64,000 nucleotides of DNA, from assembly GCF_011455695.1 (NCBI RefSeq), contig NZ_CP015030.1, positions 1,116,001 to 1,180,000 of the forward strand, read 5' to 3'. The DNA comes from Mannheimia granulomatis. GTDB lineage: Bacteria; Pseudomonadota; Gammaproteobacteria; Enterobacterales; Pasteurellaceae. Below the pieces are notes generated by a model that saw nothing but the letters and a program-made list of their open reading frames with translations, had not been told where the DNA came from and made no database searches. A program made the position numbers and the translations under genes. Below are positions 28,850 through 38,877 of this stretch, in pieces. Numbering within the stretch: the first letter of the stretch is position 1; each line of letters starts with the position of its first letter.

Positions 28850-30157
28850 ATGACAATTTTAGCCTTAGGTATTAATCATAAAACCGCCTCCGTCGGATTG
28901 AGGGAAAAAGTCGCGTTTGTAGATAACAAACGTGAGCTGGCTCTTGAACAAATCCAACAAAATGGCTTAGCTGATAGTGTTGTTATTCTTTCAACTTGCA
29001 ATCGTACAGAACTCTATTTTCATCAGCCGAATATTTCGCCTCAAGAAAACAGCCTTGAAAATATTCAATGGCGTGAACAATGCTTACGATGGTTTGCTCA
29101 TATCCATCAGCTAGATGAGACCGAACTGCTGGAATGTCTATATTTCAAGCAGAACTTAGAGGCAGCTAACCATCTTATGAAAGTAGCAAGTGGTTTAGAT
29201 TCTCTGATTTTAGGCGAGCCTCAAATTCTCGGGCAAGTTAAGCAAGCTTATCAATATAGCGAAGATTTCTATCAACAACATCAGCGGACTATTTCTACTA
29301 AACTTTCCCGCTTATTCCAACGGACTTTTGCCACTGCAAAACGGGTGCGTTCTGAAACAGAAATCGGTAGTCAAGCAGTATCAGTTGCTTATGCTGCTTG
29401 TGGCTTGGCTCGCCAAATTTTTGATAATTTCGGTAAATTACGTTTCTTGCTTGTCGGGGCTGGTGAAACCATTGAGCTGGTCGCTCGCTATTTAATCCAA
29501 CACGGTGCGACAAATATTATGCTGGCTAACCGTACTCATATTCGCGCAGAAATGCTGGCGGAAAAATTAAATGCACCAATGCAAATTCTCTCGCTTAGTG
29601 CATTGCAATTAGGTTTAAACCAAGCAGATGTAGTTATTAGCTCCACCGGCAGTCCTGATACCTTAATTACCCAAGAGATGGTAAGTATTGCCCAAAAACA
29701 GCGTCAATTTGACCCATTGCTACTCATTGATATTGCCGTACCACGTGATATTGATGAGAAAGCCGGAGAGTTAGACGGTGTCTATGCTTACAGCGTAGAT
29801 GATTTGCAAAATATCATTCAGCGTAATATGGCTCAGCGAGAGGAAGCCGCTAAACAAGCAGCCGAGATTGTTAAAGAAGAGAGTAAAGCTTTTTTTGAAT
29901 GGCTTAAACAGCAACAATCGAGTGATTTAATTAAACGCTACCGTCAAGATGCGGAGCAAATCCGTCAAGAATTGCTGGAAAAAGCACTGCAAGCAATAAG
30001 CCAAGGACAGGATAGCGAAAAAGTACTACATGAGTTAAGTTATAAACTAACTAACCAACTTTTACATGCTCCCACTCAGGCATTACAAGCTATGGCAAAG
30101 AATGGAAACTCCACCGGCTTGCAAAGTTTCTCAAAAGCACTAAGATTTGAAGATTGA
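28850..30157 (+). CDS. hemA: Glutamyl-tRNA reductase
   Basis: HemA reduces glutamyl-tRNA to glutamate-1-semialdehyde with NADPH, the first and controlled step of C5-route heme synthesis. The catalytic Cys50 is in [30 protein letters not shown] (about 101-120), [14 protein letters not shown], the NADPH fold [16 protein letters not shown] and the linker VPRDIDE follow in the standard order. I use the ATG at 28850 (435 residues, [11 protein letters not shown], as in relatives); a TTG four codons earlier is unlikely. The lack of a clear ribosome-binding site is worth noting. Its terminator is shared with the convergent secretion operon. Confidence 0.94.
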   Translation: MTILALGINHKTASVGLREKVAFVDNKRELALEQIQQNGLADSVVILSTCNRTELYFHQPNISPQENSLENIQWREQCLRWFAHIHQLDETELLECLYFKQNLEAANHLMKVASGLDSLILGEPQILGQVKQAYQYSEDFYQQHQRTISTKLSRLFQRTFATAKRVRSETEIGSQAVSVAYAACGLARQIFDNFGKLRFLLVGAGETIELVARYLIQHGATNIMLANRTHIRAEMLAEKLNAPMQILSLSALQLGLNQADVVISSTGSPDTLITQEMVSIAQKQRQFDPLLLIDIAVPRDIDEKAGELDGVYAYSVDDLQNIIQRNMAQREEAAKQAAEIVKEESKAFFEWLKQQQSSDLIKRYRQDAEQIRQELLEKALQAISQGQDSEKVLHELSYKLTNQLLHAPTQALQAMAKNGNSTGLQSFSKALRFED

Positions 30158-30165
30158 TGAATAAA

Positions 30166-30208
30166 AAAATACCTTTAAATAGGCAACTATTAAAGGTATT
30201 TATTTTTA
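30166..30208 (+). terminator. Terminator between hemA and the type I secretion operon
   Basis: A 12-bp A/T-rich stem (30167-30178 with 30190-30201) is followed by TATTTTT on the plus strand and preceded by a run of A. It can work for hemA and, in reverse, for the HlyD-like gene. Confidence 0.75.
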
Positions 30209-30221
30209 ATCGTCTTTTAAG

Positions 30222-31454
30222 TTATCTTTCCTGTAAAGCTTGCTTCATTCTGGTGATCGGCTTAATTAAATATTGGAAAATTGTTTTTTCACCGGTTTTG
30301 ATATCCACAGTTGCCGTCATTCCGGGAGAAATATCTAATTTATTCCCTGCTTTATCAGTAATATAGCTGTCTGAAGTTTCTACTAAAACACGATAATAAG
30401 ATTGCTCGGCATTTAATTTTAACTCACTTGGTCGTCTTTCATCTTGTAAGGTATCAGGACTAATTAAAATAACTTTCCCTTCTAGTCCTCCATAAATTGA
30501 GTAATCGTAGGCACTCACTTTAATCAAAGCATCTTGTCCTGTGCGAATAAAGGCGACATCTTTAGGGCTAATATAGGCCTGAACAATCAACTTATCATCA
30601 AGCGGTACAATTTCTAGAATATCTTGCCCCGCTTGAACCACTCCACCAACAGTATTGATTCTAATATTTTTCACCACACCACGTAATGGAGCTTTAATTT
30701 GCGATCTCTCTACAGGATCTGCCCGCATAACCATATTTTCACGCGCCTGTGCCAACTCTGATTCCGATTGAACTAATTCATTACTTGCATCTGCAGCATA
30801 TTTATTTTTCCGCTCGGTGATCTGCTGGGCAATATCTGAAGACTGGCGTTGCATTCTTAAGAGTTCAACTTCTGACATTACCCCTTTTTTCACCATAGGT
30901 TGCACGATAGCAATCTCTTTATCTAATAACGCCTTGCTTTTAGATAAGCCAGCAATACTATCCTGCATTGCTTTGCGGCGAGCGTTATAAGCAGCAAGCT
31001 CTCTTTCCTTCACTTCTTTGGCAATATCATCCGGAAATTTTAAAGCAATGCCATAAGCCTCCGCTCGTAAACGGCTAACTATCGCTTCTAAGTTTTGTAC
31101 TTTCGCTTCACTTTCACGCAAAATCGCAGAACTACGAGTATCGTCTAAGGTAAGTAAGATTTGATCTTTTTCAACAATATCTCCTTCTTTTACCTTCATT
31201 TCTCTGATAATACCCGGATCTAAACTCTGCACAATTTGCTCTCGGCTACTTGGAATCACGCTTCCCTGACCACGGGTAACCTCTTCAAGCGGACTCAAAT
31301 AAGCCCAAATGACAAATACTGCCAAAAAAATGGAAAAAAGAATAATGACCGCAAAAGATTTATGATGTTTTTCTACCTGCAATGCCGCATTTAAATCGTT
31401 AATCAGAGATAAATCCGACTTTTTCACTTTTTCAATTGAATGATTGTTACTCAT
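30222..31454 (-). CDS. Type I secretion membrane-fusion protein, HlyD family
   Basis: This is the periplasmic adaptor that bridges the ABC exporter and the outer-membrane channel. It has a short cytoplasmic N-terminus, one membrane helix at about 37-56 (FAVIILFSIFLAVFVIWAYLS), then RGQGSVIPSSREQIVQSLDPGIIREMKVKEGDIVEKDQILLTLDDT, the biotinyl-lipoyl half-motif typical of HlyD/LapC proteins. A long coiled-coil hairpin spans about 115-250, and a beta-barrel domain follows (QIKAPLRGVVKNI through PGMTATVDIKTG). Length 410. Its ATG overlaps the stop of the ABC gene (TAATG) with AAGGAAG before it. It is the last of the three genes. Confidence 0.88.
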   Translation of the reverse strand: MSNNHSIEKVKKSDLSLINDLNAALQVEKHHKSFAVIILFSIFLAVFVIWAYLSPLEEVTRGQGSVIPSSREQIVQSLDPGIIREMKVKEGDIVEKDQILLTLDDTRSSAILRESEAKVQNLEAIVSRLRAEAYGIALKFPDDIAKEVKERELAAYNARRKAMQDSIAGLSKSKALLDKEIAIVQPMVKKGVMSEVELLRMQRQSSDIAQQITERKNKYAADASNELVQSESELAQARENMVMRADPVERSQIKAPLRGVVKNIRINTVGGVVQAGQDILEIVPLDDKLIVQAYISPKDVAFIRTGQDALIKVSAYDYSIYGGLEGKVILISPDTLQDERRPSELKLNAEQSYYRVLVETSDSYITDKAGNKLDISPGMTATVDIKTGEKTIFQYLIKPITRMKQALQER

Positions 31455-33616
31455 TATACTTCCTTAGATTCTGTAGTAGCAGGTTCCTGTTTTTTAGCTT
31501 GTGGCTGTTTCTGTAAACGGGCTAGGATTTCATCTCTCGGGCCATCCATAACAATTTTGCCATTATCCATCACAATAACTCGATTAACCAACTTCAATAC
31601 CTGAGGACGATGAGTCACCACCACCAAGGTTCTATTAGCCAACCAATGTGCCAATGCATTTAACACCATCTCTTCCGAAGATTGATCTAAATCACTGGTA
31701 GGTTCATCTAACAAAACAACTTTTGGATCTTTAATTGTCATGCGGGCTAAAGCCAATAACTGTTTTTGCCCACCAGATAATCCCATGCCATTTTCACCCA
31801 ACGGCATATCTAATCCTTTAGGATGTTTTTGTATTAGAGGCAATAATCCAAAACGTTGTAAAGCTGAAACCAATACTCTATCATCAGATAAATTATCCAT
31901 CCGAGCCATCTCAAGATTCTCACGTAAAGTACCTAAAAATAATCTCTCAGATTGCCCTAATAAAGCTACTTTGCTACGCAAATAATTTGGATCGAGTTGA
32001 CGAATATCCACATCATCTAAACTCACACCACCTTTTACTGGCTCATATAAGCCTGAGGCAAGCTTAAGCAAAGTACTTTTACCACTGCCGATTTTGCCTA
32101 AAATCGCCACTTTTTCACCCGCTTGTATGGTTAAATTTAGCTCGCTGACAACATCAGCTACCTCTTTATTGTATTGAAAAGAGACATTTTGGAACCCGAT
32201 TTTACCAAATACTTGTTTAAGCGTAATGTATTGACGAGCAACATCACGCTCAATCGGACGCTCAATAATCGCATCAATACCTTTTAATGCTAATTTCGCC
32301 TGCTGGAAACGAATAGCCAATGAAGCAATTTGTCCAACCGGTGATAACGCACGCCCGGAAAGTAATACTGAGGCAATAATTGCACCAATTGTAATACGAT
32401 TAGCCTCTGATTCAGCATGTACCATGTAGGCACCTAAGACCACTAAACAAACCGTATTAAGTTGCTGAATTTTCGTGGCAAAGCTCGTTACAAAGTTACT
32501 TAAATCCTTAACCTTAATCTGGGAAGCAGAAACTTTTGCCGTATAATTATCCCAACGCTGCTGAGCCCAATTTACCGCATTGTTTGACTTAAGGGTTTCA
32601 ATACCATCAAGTGCTTCAACAATCAAACCTTGACGCTGAGAAGATTCACGCATAGATTCATTTAGAAAGGCTGATAGTTTAGGTTGTACCGCAAAGCCGA
32701 CTACTAAAACCAGCACAATCATTACCATTGGCACAAACGCCAATATGCCGCCCACCAAATAAATCACAAAAATAAACAAAAATAGGAAAGGTAAATCCAC
32801 CAATGCCAATAAGCTCGCACTGGTCATAAATTCACGCACCGATTCAAATTCACGTAAATTATTGGCATAAGAGCCAGACGAAACTGGTTTATCGATTAAC
32901 CGCAACGCCATTATTCGCCTAAATAGAGCCGAACTAATAATCAGATCCGCTTTCTTTCCTGCTACGTCAGTCAAATGACCTCGAATTATTCTTGCGATAA
33001 ACTCAAAGAAAATAGCGATTACTACCCCGATACTTAGCGCCCATAATGTTTCGTAAGTTTGATTTGGAATAACACGATCGTAAACATTCATTACATACAA
33101 TGAACTAACCAAAGCCAAAAAATTAATAATAAAACTGGCAAGGATAACTTGATAATAATAGCTCTTAAAACGCCAAATCACTTTCCAAAACCATGATTTA
33201 GGCATATGGTATTCAGGCAGTTCCGAACGCACATCAGATGCCATTTTAGGCTTAATAAACCAGCAGTAGCCTAAATAATTTTCCTCCAATGTACGATGTT
33301 CTAAAATTTGCTCCCCATCACCGGATTGTCGAATGGTGTAACGTCGGTCTAACCCTTTCCCTTCAATTTTAGTGATAACAACCGCTTCTTCATTTTTTAA
33401 AATAGCCACAACAGGTACAGAAAGGCTGGGAATCTCTTGTAATGGACGAGCTGAAATCGAATTTTCAAACCCGTAACTACGTAAAACTTCAACCACCGAA
33501 TAAAAATTCACTTTATTAGAAGCATCCCTTACTACTTGAGCAGCCAATGCTTCTTGAGCAATAGGGTTGCCATATATTTGGGTTACTAATGAAATATGTT
33601 CAATTACTGATTTCAT
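31454..33616 (-). CDS. Type I secretion ABC exporter with C39-like N-terminal domain
   Basis: This 720-residue permease-ATPase is of the LapB/HlyB type. Residues 1-130 form a C39-peptidase-like domain, but there is no Cys in the place of the protease nucleophile, so it is a substrate-docking domain rather than a protease. The membrane domain spans about 155-440. The ATPase has Walker A GKIGSGKST near 507, signature GLSGGQKQL near 612 and Walker B VVLLDEPTSDLD near 632. Such exporters carry large RTX or Lap-type adhesins with a C-terminal signal. The ribosome-binding site is weak (AAGAAAG). The upstream gene ends 15 bases before. Confidence 0.88.
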   Translation of the reverse strand: MKSVIEHISLVTQIYGNPIAQEALAAQVVRDASNKVNFYSVVEVLRSYGFENSISARPLQEIPSLSVPVVAILKNEEAVVITKIEGKGLDRRYTIRQSGDGEQILEHRTLEENYLGYCWFIKPKMASDVRSELPEYHMPKSWFWKVIWRFKSYYYQVILASFIINFLALVSSLYVMNVYDRVIPNQTYETLWALSIGVVIAIFFEFIARIIRGHLTDVAGKKADLIISSALFRRIMALRLIDKPVSSGSYANNLREFESVREFMTSASLLALVDLPFLFLFIFVIYLVGGILAFVPMVMIVLVLVVGFAVQPKLSAFLNESMRESSQRQGLIVEALDGIETLKSNNAVNWAQQRWDNYTAKVSASQIKVKDLSNFVTSFATKIQQLNTVCLVVLGAYMVHAESEANRITIGAIIASVLLSGRALSPVGQIASLAIRFQQAKLALKGIDAIIERPIERDVARQYITLKQVFGKIGFQNVSFQYNKEVADVVSELNLTIQAGEKVAILGKIGSGKSTLLKLASGLYEPVKGGVSLDDVDIRQLDPNYLRSKVALLGQSERLFLGTLRENLEMARMDNLSDDRVLVSALQRFGLLPLIQKHPKGLDMPLGENGMGLSGGQKQLLALARMTIKDPKVVLLDEPTSDLDQSSEEMVLNALAHWLANRTLVVVTHRPQVLKLVNRVIVMDNGKIVMDGPRDEILARLQKQPQAKKQEPATTESKEV

Positions 33617-33631
33617 TCTTTCTTTTACTCT

Positions 33632-34894
33632 TTATTTTAGAGAAAGGGAAGTTACACCGGCCCAAGCCGAAACTCGAGATTGTGAAACTAAATAAAGCAA
33701 TGCCGCATCACGGAAATCATTACGAGCCGAAACTTCCGTAGCTTGCACTGCCGTTAATTCTTGATAAGCATCCAACACATCAATCAGTGATTTCATAGCA
33801 ATCTCAAATTGAAGTTCAGTATCCTTTACTACATTCTTCTGTAAACTAATTTGTTTATTCGCAACCTGTGCCAATTTTTGATTACGAACCATATCAATTT
33901 CAGCCGTCCTACCCTGTTGCGAGACCTCTAGCTCAATTTCCTGCAATTTTGCCTCAGCCGCTTTTTGAGAATAATAACTTTGCTGCTCTTGATATTTACT
34001 GGCAGGGTTATAGATATCCCATGACACATTAACATAAATCTCACGCTCAAGGCGACTGGCAGAACCTTCTAAATTAATTGCAGGCTTACGACGGGCTTTA
34101 GCTGCTTCAACCCCTGCCTTAGCACTCTCAAACTCTTTTTGCTGTGCCAAAAAAGTCGGATTTGTGTCAATATTTGAGTTATGATATTGGGTAATAAATT
34201 GCTCAGCAGACACCTTAGCAAATGGATCCATTAAATCTTGTTCCGTTAGCATTTTGCTTGTATAACGACTCAAACGACTTAAAGCATTGTGCATAGTTCG
34301 CTCAAACTGCAAAAGCATCGCCTCTGTCTGATTACGCCGTGATAAAGCTTCATTTAACTCCGAAGCACGACCACCGTCATAGCTCACAATCACTTTTAGA
34401 TCTCTGATTAACTTATCGTGTCGTTTTAAACTCTCTTTATAAATGGCAATATTTTCTTTTGCACGCAATGCTGTTAAATATAGCTCACCAATCTGACGCC
34501 CGACTTGCTCTCTGGTTTCAGTAAATTTATGTTGGAAATAATCCTGCTTATGCTGATCACGTTCAATTTCAGCCTCAACTGCTCCCCAAGAATAAAGATT
34601 AAGCTTACCGTTAATTGCCGGACCGGAACGTCTTTCACTAGAATAAGTACGTTTTTGAGCAATTACTCCCGTATTGGAAACCGACACAATCGGATGATGC
34701 CCCGCTTCAGAAATCTTTTTCTGACTTTCTGCCGCCCCAATATTAGCTCGCGCCTCATCTAAAGTAGGATCTGTGACTAACGCAACCTGTAAAATATCTC
34801 TCAAAGGTGTCTGTGCATTTACCATATTCGCTAAAGGTAAGGAACACAGCGAAACCAACACCATTTTTTTAAAAATAAATGATTTCTTCATCAA
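33632..34894 (-). CDS. TolC-family outer-membrane channel of the type I system
   Basis: This is an outer-membrane efflux/secretion channel. A signal peptide of about 27 residues (ending NMVNAQ) precedes two repeats of the long-helix TolC fold. TLDEARANIGAAESQKKISEAGHHPIVSVSNTG is the usual opening, and the second repeat has NPTFLAQQKEFESAKAGVEAAKARRKPAINLEGSAS. Length 420 fits LapE/AggA-type channels rather than the slightly longer TolC. It is the first gene of the three-gene minus-strand operon, so channel, exporter and adaptor are made together. The leader carries uptake signals and no clear promoter that I can assign. Confidence 0.87.
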   Translation of the reverse strand: MMKKSFIFKKMVLVSLCSLPLANMVNAQTPLRDILQVALVTDPTLDEARANIGAAESQKKISEAGHHPIVSVSNTGVIAQKRTYSSERRSGPAINGKLNLYSWGAVEAEIERDQHKQDYFQHKFTETREQVGRQIGELYLTALRAKENIAIYKESLKRHDKLIRDLKVIVSYDGGRASELNEALSRRNQTEAMLLQFERTMHNALSRLSRYTSKMLTEQDLMDPFAKVSAEQFITQYHNSNIDTNPTFLAQQKEFESAKAGVEAAKARRKPAINLEGSASRLEREIYVNVSWDIYNPASKYQEQQSYYSQKAAEAKLQEIELEVSQQGRTAEIDMVRNQKLAQVANKQISLQKNVVKDTELQFEIAMKSLIDVLDAYQELTAVQATEVSARNDFRDAALLYLVSQSRVSAWAGVTSLSLK

Positions 34895-35061
34895 ATAATT
34901 CCCTCAATATCCCTAACCTATCTTAAATCAAATTAAGGAAATTTGGATAAACTGAATATAAAACTCTGCTTATTATACACCAATCCATCTGACTTTCTGC
35001 TCAATATTTGCTATTGAAGAACAAAGTTTACCTATAGAATTAATCGTTCAAATAAGAGGAT

Positions 35062-35135
35062 ACAAGCGGTTATTTTTCGCGAATTTTTTACAATTACTCA
35101 CTCCAGCAAAAAATTGATAAAAAACGACCGCTTGT
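35062..35135. repeat. Inverted pair of exact uptake signals
   Basis: ACAAGCGGT at 35062 and ACCGCTTGT at 35127 can pair, extending through neighbouring T and A runs, but with a loop of over 40 bases. The pair lies between divergent genes, so a terminator role is less likely than for the tight pairs. Confidence 0.65.
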
Positions 35136-35178
35136 GCATTCTCGCTTTCTCGCAATTTCATATTACTCAAATTTCAGC

Positions 35179-35184
35179 TATAAT
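35179..35184 (+). promoter_or_regulatory. -10 box for der
   Basis: A perfect TATAAT lies 54 bases before the der ATG. The -35 position holds only a weak TTTCAT-like sequence. Confidence 0.4.
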
Positions 35185-35237
35185 GAGCCAATTTTTGCAA
35201 AGCAATTGCAAATGATTGAATATTAGAAGGATATAAA

Positions 35238-36755
35238 ATGACTCCTGTTGTTGCCCTTGTCGGCAGACCAAATGTTGGTAAATCAACCCTATTTAACCGT
35301 TTAACCCGCACCCGTGATGCCTTAGTAGCCGATTTCCCCGGCTTAACCCGTGACCGTAAATATGGCCACGCTAATATTGGTGGCTATGATTTTATCGTGA
35401 TCGACACCGGCGGTATTGATGGAACGGAAGAAGGTGTGGAAGAAAAAATGGCAGAACAGTCGCTACTGGCGATTGAAGAAGCCGATGTAGTACTATTTTT
35501 AGTCGATGCCCGTGCAGGCTTATTGCCTGCAGATATTGGCATTGCTCAATATTTACGCCAGCGTGAAAAAACGACTGTAGTAGTAGCAAACAAAACAGAC
35601 GGCATTGATGCTGATTCCCACTGTGCTGAATTCTATCAACTTGGCTTAGGCGAAGTAGAACAAATCGCTGCTGCTCAAGGGCGTGGTGTAACACAACTTA
35701 TCGAGCAGGTGTTAGCCCCTCTTGGCGAACAGCTTAATGCCGAACAAGCGGTCGAAAATGATGAGAATTCTGCAAGTGATGAAGATGATGAATGGGATAC
35801 CGACTTCGACTTTGAGAATGAAGAAGATACCGCACTATTAGATGAAGCCTTAGAAGAAGCTGAAGAATCCATTGAAGATAAGAACATCAAAATTGCGATT
35901 GTCGGCAGACCAAATGTAGGAAAATCAACCCTCACCAACCGTATTTTAGGTGAAGAACGTGTGGTGGTTTACGATATGCCGGGCACCACTCGTGACTCTA
36001 TCTATATTCCAATGGAACGTGATGGTCAGCAATATACTATTATTGACACCGCGGGCGTACGTAAGCGTGGTAAAGTCAATTTAGCGGTTGAAAAATTCTC
36101 GGTAATTAAAACCTTACAAGCTATCCAAGATGCTAACGTGGTGCTTTTAACTATTGATGCTCGTGAAGGAATTTCAGACCAAGATTTATCGCTATTAGGC
36201 TTTATATTAAATGCCGGTCGCTCTTTAGTGATTGTGGTAAATAAGTGGGACGGTTTATCGCAAGATATTAAAGATCAAGTGAAATCCGAATTAGATCGCC
36301 GTTTAGATTTTATTGACTTTGCCCGTGTGCATTTTATTTCTGCATTACACGGTTCAGGTGTTGGTAATTTATTTGATTCTGTTAAAGAAGCTTACGCTTG
36401 TGCAACCCAAAAAACTTCAACCTCAATGCTCACCCGAATCTTGCGCATGGCGGCAGATGAGCATCAGCCTCCATTGGTTAATGGTCGTCGAGTCAAATTA
36501 AAATACGCCCACCCGGGTGGTTATAATCCACCAATCATCGTGATTCACGGTAACCAAGTGGAAAAATTAGCAGACTCTTATAAACGCTATTTGAGCAACT
36601 ATTTCCGTAAGAGTTTAAAAATTATCGGCTCGCCAATTCGCATTCTGTTCCAAGAAGGGAATAACCCATTTGCCGGTAAGAAAAATAAACTCACACCAAA
36701 CCAATTACGTAAACGCAAGCGTTTGATGAAGTTTATTAAAAAAAGTAAGAAATAA
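35238..36755 (+). CDS. der: Ribosome assembly GTPase Der (EngA)
   Basis: This is a tandem GTPase needed for 50S subunit maturation. The first G domain starts at residue 9 with GRPNVGKS, then DFPGLTRDR and DTGGI, and NKTDG. An acidic linker (about 170-215, rich in Asp and Glu) follows. The second G domain starts near 222 with GRPNVGKS, then [18 protein letters not shown] and NKWDG. A KH-like C-terminal domain (about 390-505) ends in a lysine/arginine-rich tail. Length 505. AGAAGG precedes the ATG. The acidic linker is longer than in E. coli, as in other Pasteurellaceae as far as I recall. Confidence 0.95.
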   Translation: MTPVVALVGRPNVGKSTLFNRLTRTRDALVADFPGLTRDRKYGHANIGGYDFIVIDTGGIDGTEEGVEEKMAEQSLLAIEEADVVLFLVDARAGLLPADIGIAQYLRQREKTTVVVANKTDGIDADSHCAEFYQLGLGEVEQIAAAQGRGVTQLIEQVLAPLGEQLNAEQAVENDENSASDEDDEWDTDFDFENEEDTALLDEALEEAEESIEDKNIKIAIVGRPNVGKSTLTNRILGEERVVVYDMPGTTRDSIYIPMERDGQQYTIIDTAGVRKRGKVNLAVEKFSVIKTLQAIQDANVVLLTIDAREGISDQDLSLLGFILNAGRSLVIVVNKWDGLSQDIKDQVKSELDRRLDFIDFARVHFISALHGSGVGNLFDSVKEAYACATQKTSTSMLTRILRMAADEHQPPLVNGRRVKLKYAHPGGYNPPIIVIHGNQVEKLADSYKRYLSNYFRKSLKIIGSPIRILFQEGNNPFAGKKNKLTPNQLRKRKRLMKFIKKSKK

Positions 36756-36766
36756 TTAAACAAATC

Positions 36767-36797
36767 TCCCTTTCGAACTGTAGAAAAAAGAAAGGGA
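36767..36797 (+). terminator. Possible weak terminator after der
   Basis: An 8-bp stem (36767-36774 with 36790-36797) with a 15-base loop is not followed by a T run. It may only attenuate read-through from der to hldE. Confidence 0.4.
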
Positions 36798-36819
36798 AAT
36801 TTGATAAAGGAGCAAAACT

Positions 36820-38247
36820 ATGATGATGCAATATTCTCCGAAATTTAATAATGCAAAAGTGTTAGTGCTTGGTGATGTTATGTTAGACCGTTACTGGTTT
36901 GGCGCAACTAATCGTATTTCGCCTGAAGCCCCGGTACCGGTAGTAAAAGTACAAGATATTGAAGAGCGTGCAGGCGGTGCGGCAAACGTAGCGATGAATA
37001 TCGCAAGCCTTGGTGTGCCTGTGGCATTGCACGGTTTGATTGGACAAGATGATGCCGGCAATGCGTTAGATAAATTGCTCAATTCATATAATATCCAAAA
37101 CCACTGTGTGGCGATTGATTCCCATCCAACTATTACAAAATTGCGGATTTTATCGCGTCATCAACAATTATTACGCTTAGATTTTGAAGAGGGTTTCCAT
37201 AATGTAGACTCTAGTGCTCTACTTGCAAAACTTTCTCAAGAAATTACCGCTTACGGTGCCTTGATTTTATCTGATTACGGCAAAGGTACATTAGAATCGG
37301 TACAGCAAATGATTCAAATTGCCCGCCAAGCGAATGTGCCTGTGCTAATCGATCCAAAAGGCACAGATTTTGAACGCTATCGTGGGGCAACGCTTCTAAC
37401 ACCAAATATGTCAGAATTTGAAGCGGTAGTTGGACATTGTAAAGATGAAGAGGATATTGTAGTAAAAGGCTTAAAAATGATTGCAGACTTTGAGCTTTCA
37501 GCCTTGTTAGTCACGCGTTCCGAAAAAGGAATGACCTTGCTACGTGCCGGTAAAGAACCTTACCACTTACCAACCCAAGCTAAAGAAGTTTATGATGTAA
37601 CCGGTGCCGGTGATACTGTTATCAGCGTACTTGCAACAGCCATTGCAGATGGTCGCCCTTATGAAGAGGCTTGCTATTTAGCTAATGCAGCAGCAGGTGT
37701 AGTAGTCGGTAAACTAGGTACATCAACTGTAAGCCCTGTTGAGCTTGAAAATGCAGTACACCAACGTGCTGAAACCGGGTTTGGAGTCGTTTCTGAAGCA
37801 GAATTAAAAGTAATTATCGATGAAGCTAAAAAACGTGGTGAGAAAATCGTAATGACCAATGGCTGCTTTGATATCCTTCACCCGGGGCATGTTTCCTATT
37901 TAGAAAATGCCCGTAAATTAGGTGATCGTTTAATTGTGGCTGTTAATACGGATAATTCGGTTAAACGTTTAAAAGGTGAATCTCGCCCAATTAACAATTT
38001 AGAGGCTCGTATGGCAGTATTAGCGGGCTTAGCCTCTGTGGATTGGGTTGTGCCTTTTGATGAAGATACGCCACAACGTTTAATCGGTGAAATTCTCCCT
38101 GATCTTTTAGTCAAAGGGGGAGACTATAAGCCGGAAGAGATTGCAGGCAGTCAAGAAGTTTGGGCAAACGGTGGAGAGGTTAAGGTACTAAACTTTGAGA
38201 ACGGTTGCTCTACTACCAATGTAATTAAGAAAATTCAAGCATTATAA
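36820..38247 (+). CDS. hldE: Bifunctional heptose kinase / adenylyltransferase HldE
   Basis: HldE carries out two steps of ADP-heptose synthesis for the lipopolysaccharide core. Residues 1-320 are the ribokinase-type C1 kinase ([24 protein letters not shown], and the catalytic [14 protein letters not shown] near 262-275). Residues 340-475 are the adenylyltransferase ([24 protein letters not shown], with the HxGH motif). Length 475 matches the fused enzyme. GGAG lies before the ATG. The missing step between the two activities is supplied by GmhB at 12.8 kb. pyrR starts on the last base of its stop codon. Confidence 0.95.
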   Translation: MMMQYSPKFNNAKVLVLGDVMLDRYWFGATNRISPEAPVPVVKVQDIEERAGGAANVAMNIASLGVPVALHGLIGQDDAGNALDKLLNSYNIQNHCVAIDSHPTITKLRILSRHQQLLRLDFEEGFHNVDSSALLAKLSQEITAYGALILSDYGKGTLESVQQMIQIARQANVPVLIDPKGTDFERYRGATLLTPNMSEFEAVVGHCKDEEDIVVKGLKMIADFELSALLVTRSEKGMTLLRAGKEPYHLPTQAKEVYDVTGAGDTVISVLATAIADGRPYEEACYLANAAAGVVVGKLGTSTVSPVELENAVHQRAETGFGVVSEAELKVIIDEAKKRGEKIVMTNGCFDILHPGHVSYLENARKLGDRLIVAVNTDNSVKRLKGESRPINNLEARMAVLAGLASVDWVVPFDEDTPQRLIGEILPDLLVKGGDYKPEEIAGSQEVWANGGEVKVLNFENGCSTTNVIKKIQAL

Positions 38248-38801
38248 TGACTATGGAAAAAATCATAATTGATACTGAGCAATTTCAGCGAACGATATCT
38301 CGTATTTCGCATCAAATTATCGAAAAACACGGAGATATGCAAAATGTGGTTATTGTAGGTATTAAACGCCGAGGAGCTGAAATTGCTGAATTCATTCAAA
38401 AACGTATAGCTGAGTTATCTAATATCCATTTACCCAGTATGGCATTAGATATTACTTTCTATCGTGATGATTTAGACTTAATTTATCAGGATCCGGTTTT
38501 TACCGGTGCTGATAATCAGCTCAATCTCAATGGTAAAAAAGTAATTTTGGTTGATGATGTGTTATTTACCGGCAGAACCATTCGTGCCGCATTAGATGCT
38601 TTGCTAGATTTTGGGCGTGCTGCTCGTATTGAGCTAGTGATATTTGTCGATCGTGGACATCGTGAGTTACCAATTCGAGCAGATTATGTCGGGAAAAATA
38701 TTCCTACGGCAAAAAATGAACAGATTCAAGTTCAAACATCACATTATGATGGAATTAATCAAGTGGTCTTAGTTCCTGCTTTGAATGAAGAAACTGCTTA
38801 A
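38247..38801 (+). CDS. pyrR: PyrR: pyr regulator / uracil phosphoribosyltransferase
   Basis: The 184-residue protein has a phosphoribosyltransferase fold. The PRPP loop is VILVDDVLFTGRTIRAALDAL (about 93-113), with IKRRGAEIAEFI near 45 and the PyrR signature VDRGHRELPIRADYVGKNIPT near 139-160. In Gram-positive bacteria PyrR binds pyr mRNA attenuators in response to UMP; in Pasteurellaceae its target is not clear to me, and no pyr gene is in this window. It also has weak UPRT activity in known cases. Its ATG overlaps the hldE stop codon (TAATG), so the two are translated from one message. A second ATG lies two codons in. Confidence 0.88.
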   Translation: MTMEKIIIDTEQFQRTISRISHQIIEKHGDMQNVVIVGIKRRGAEIAEFIQKRIAELSNIHLPSMALDITFYRDDLDLIYQDPVFTGADNQLNLNGKKVILVDDVLFTGRTIRAALDALLDFGRAARIELVIFVDRGHRELPIRADYVGKNIPTAKNEQIQVQTSHYDGINQVVLVPALNEETA

Positions 38802-38877
38802 GTTTAGTGAACCTTTTCTATAAAATTATCTCTAATGAAAGGTATTACTTATTATCTCCACTAGGATTGTTATAAAA

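Larger units (their letters stand above)
34895..35237. other. Divergent intergenic region, type I operon / der
   Basis: The 343 bases contain the start regions of both divergent transcripts and an inverted pair of exact uptake-signal cores (35062-35070 and 35127-35135) with complementary A/T tails. A TATAAT lies at 35179-35184, a good -10 for der, with only a weak -35. I see no small gene or RNA here. Confidence 0.6.

Noticed and set aside
31454-33616. Bacteriocin exporter with a C39 processing protease
   Set aside because: The N-terminal domain lacks the catalytic Cys, and the neighbours are those of an RTX/Lap-type secretion system.
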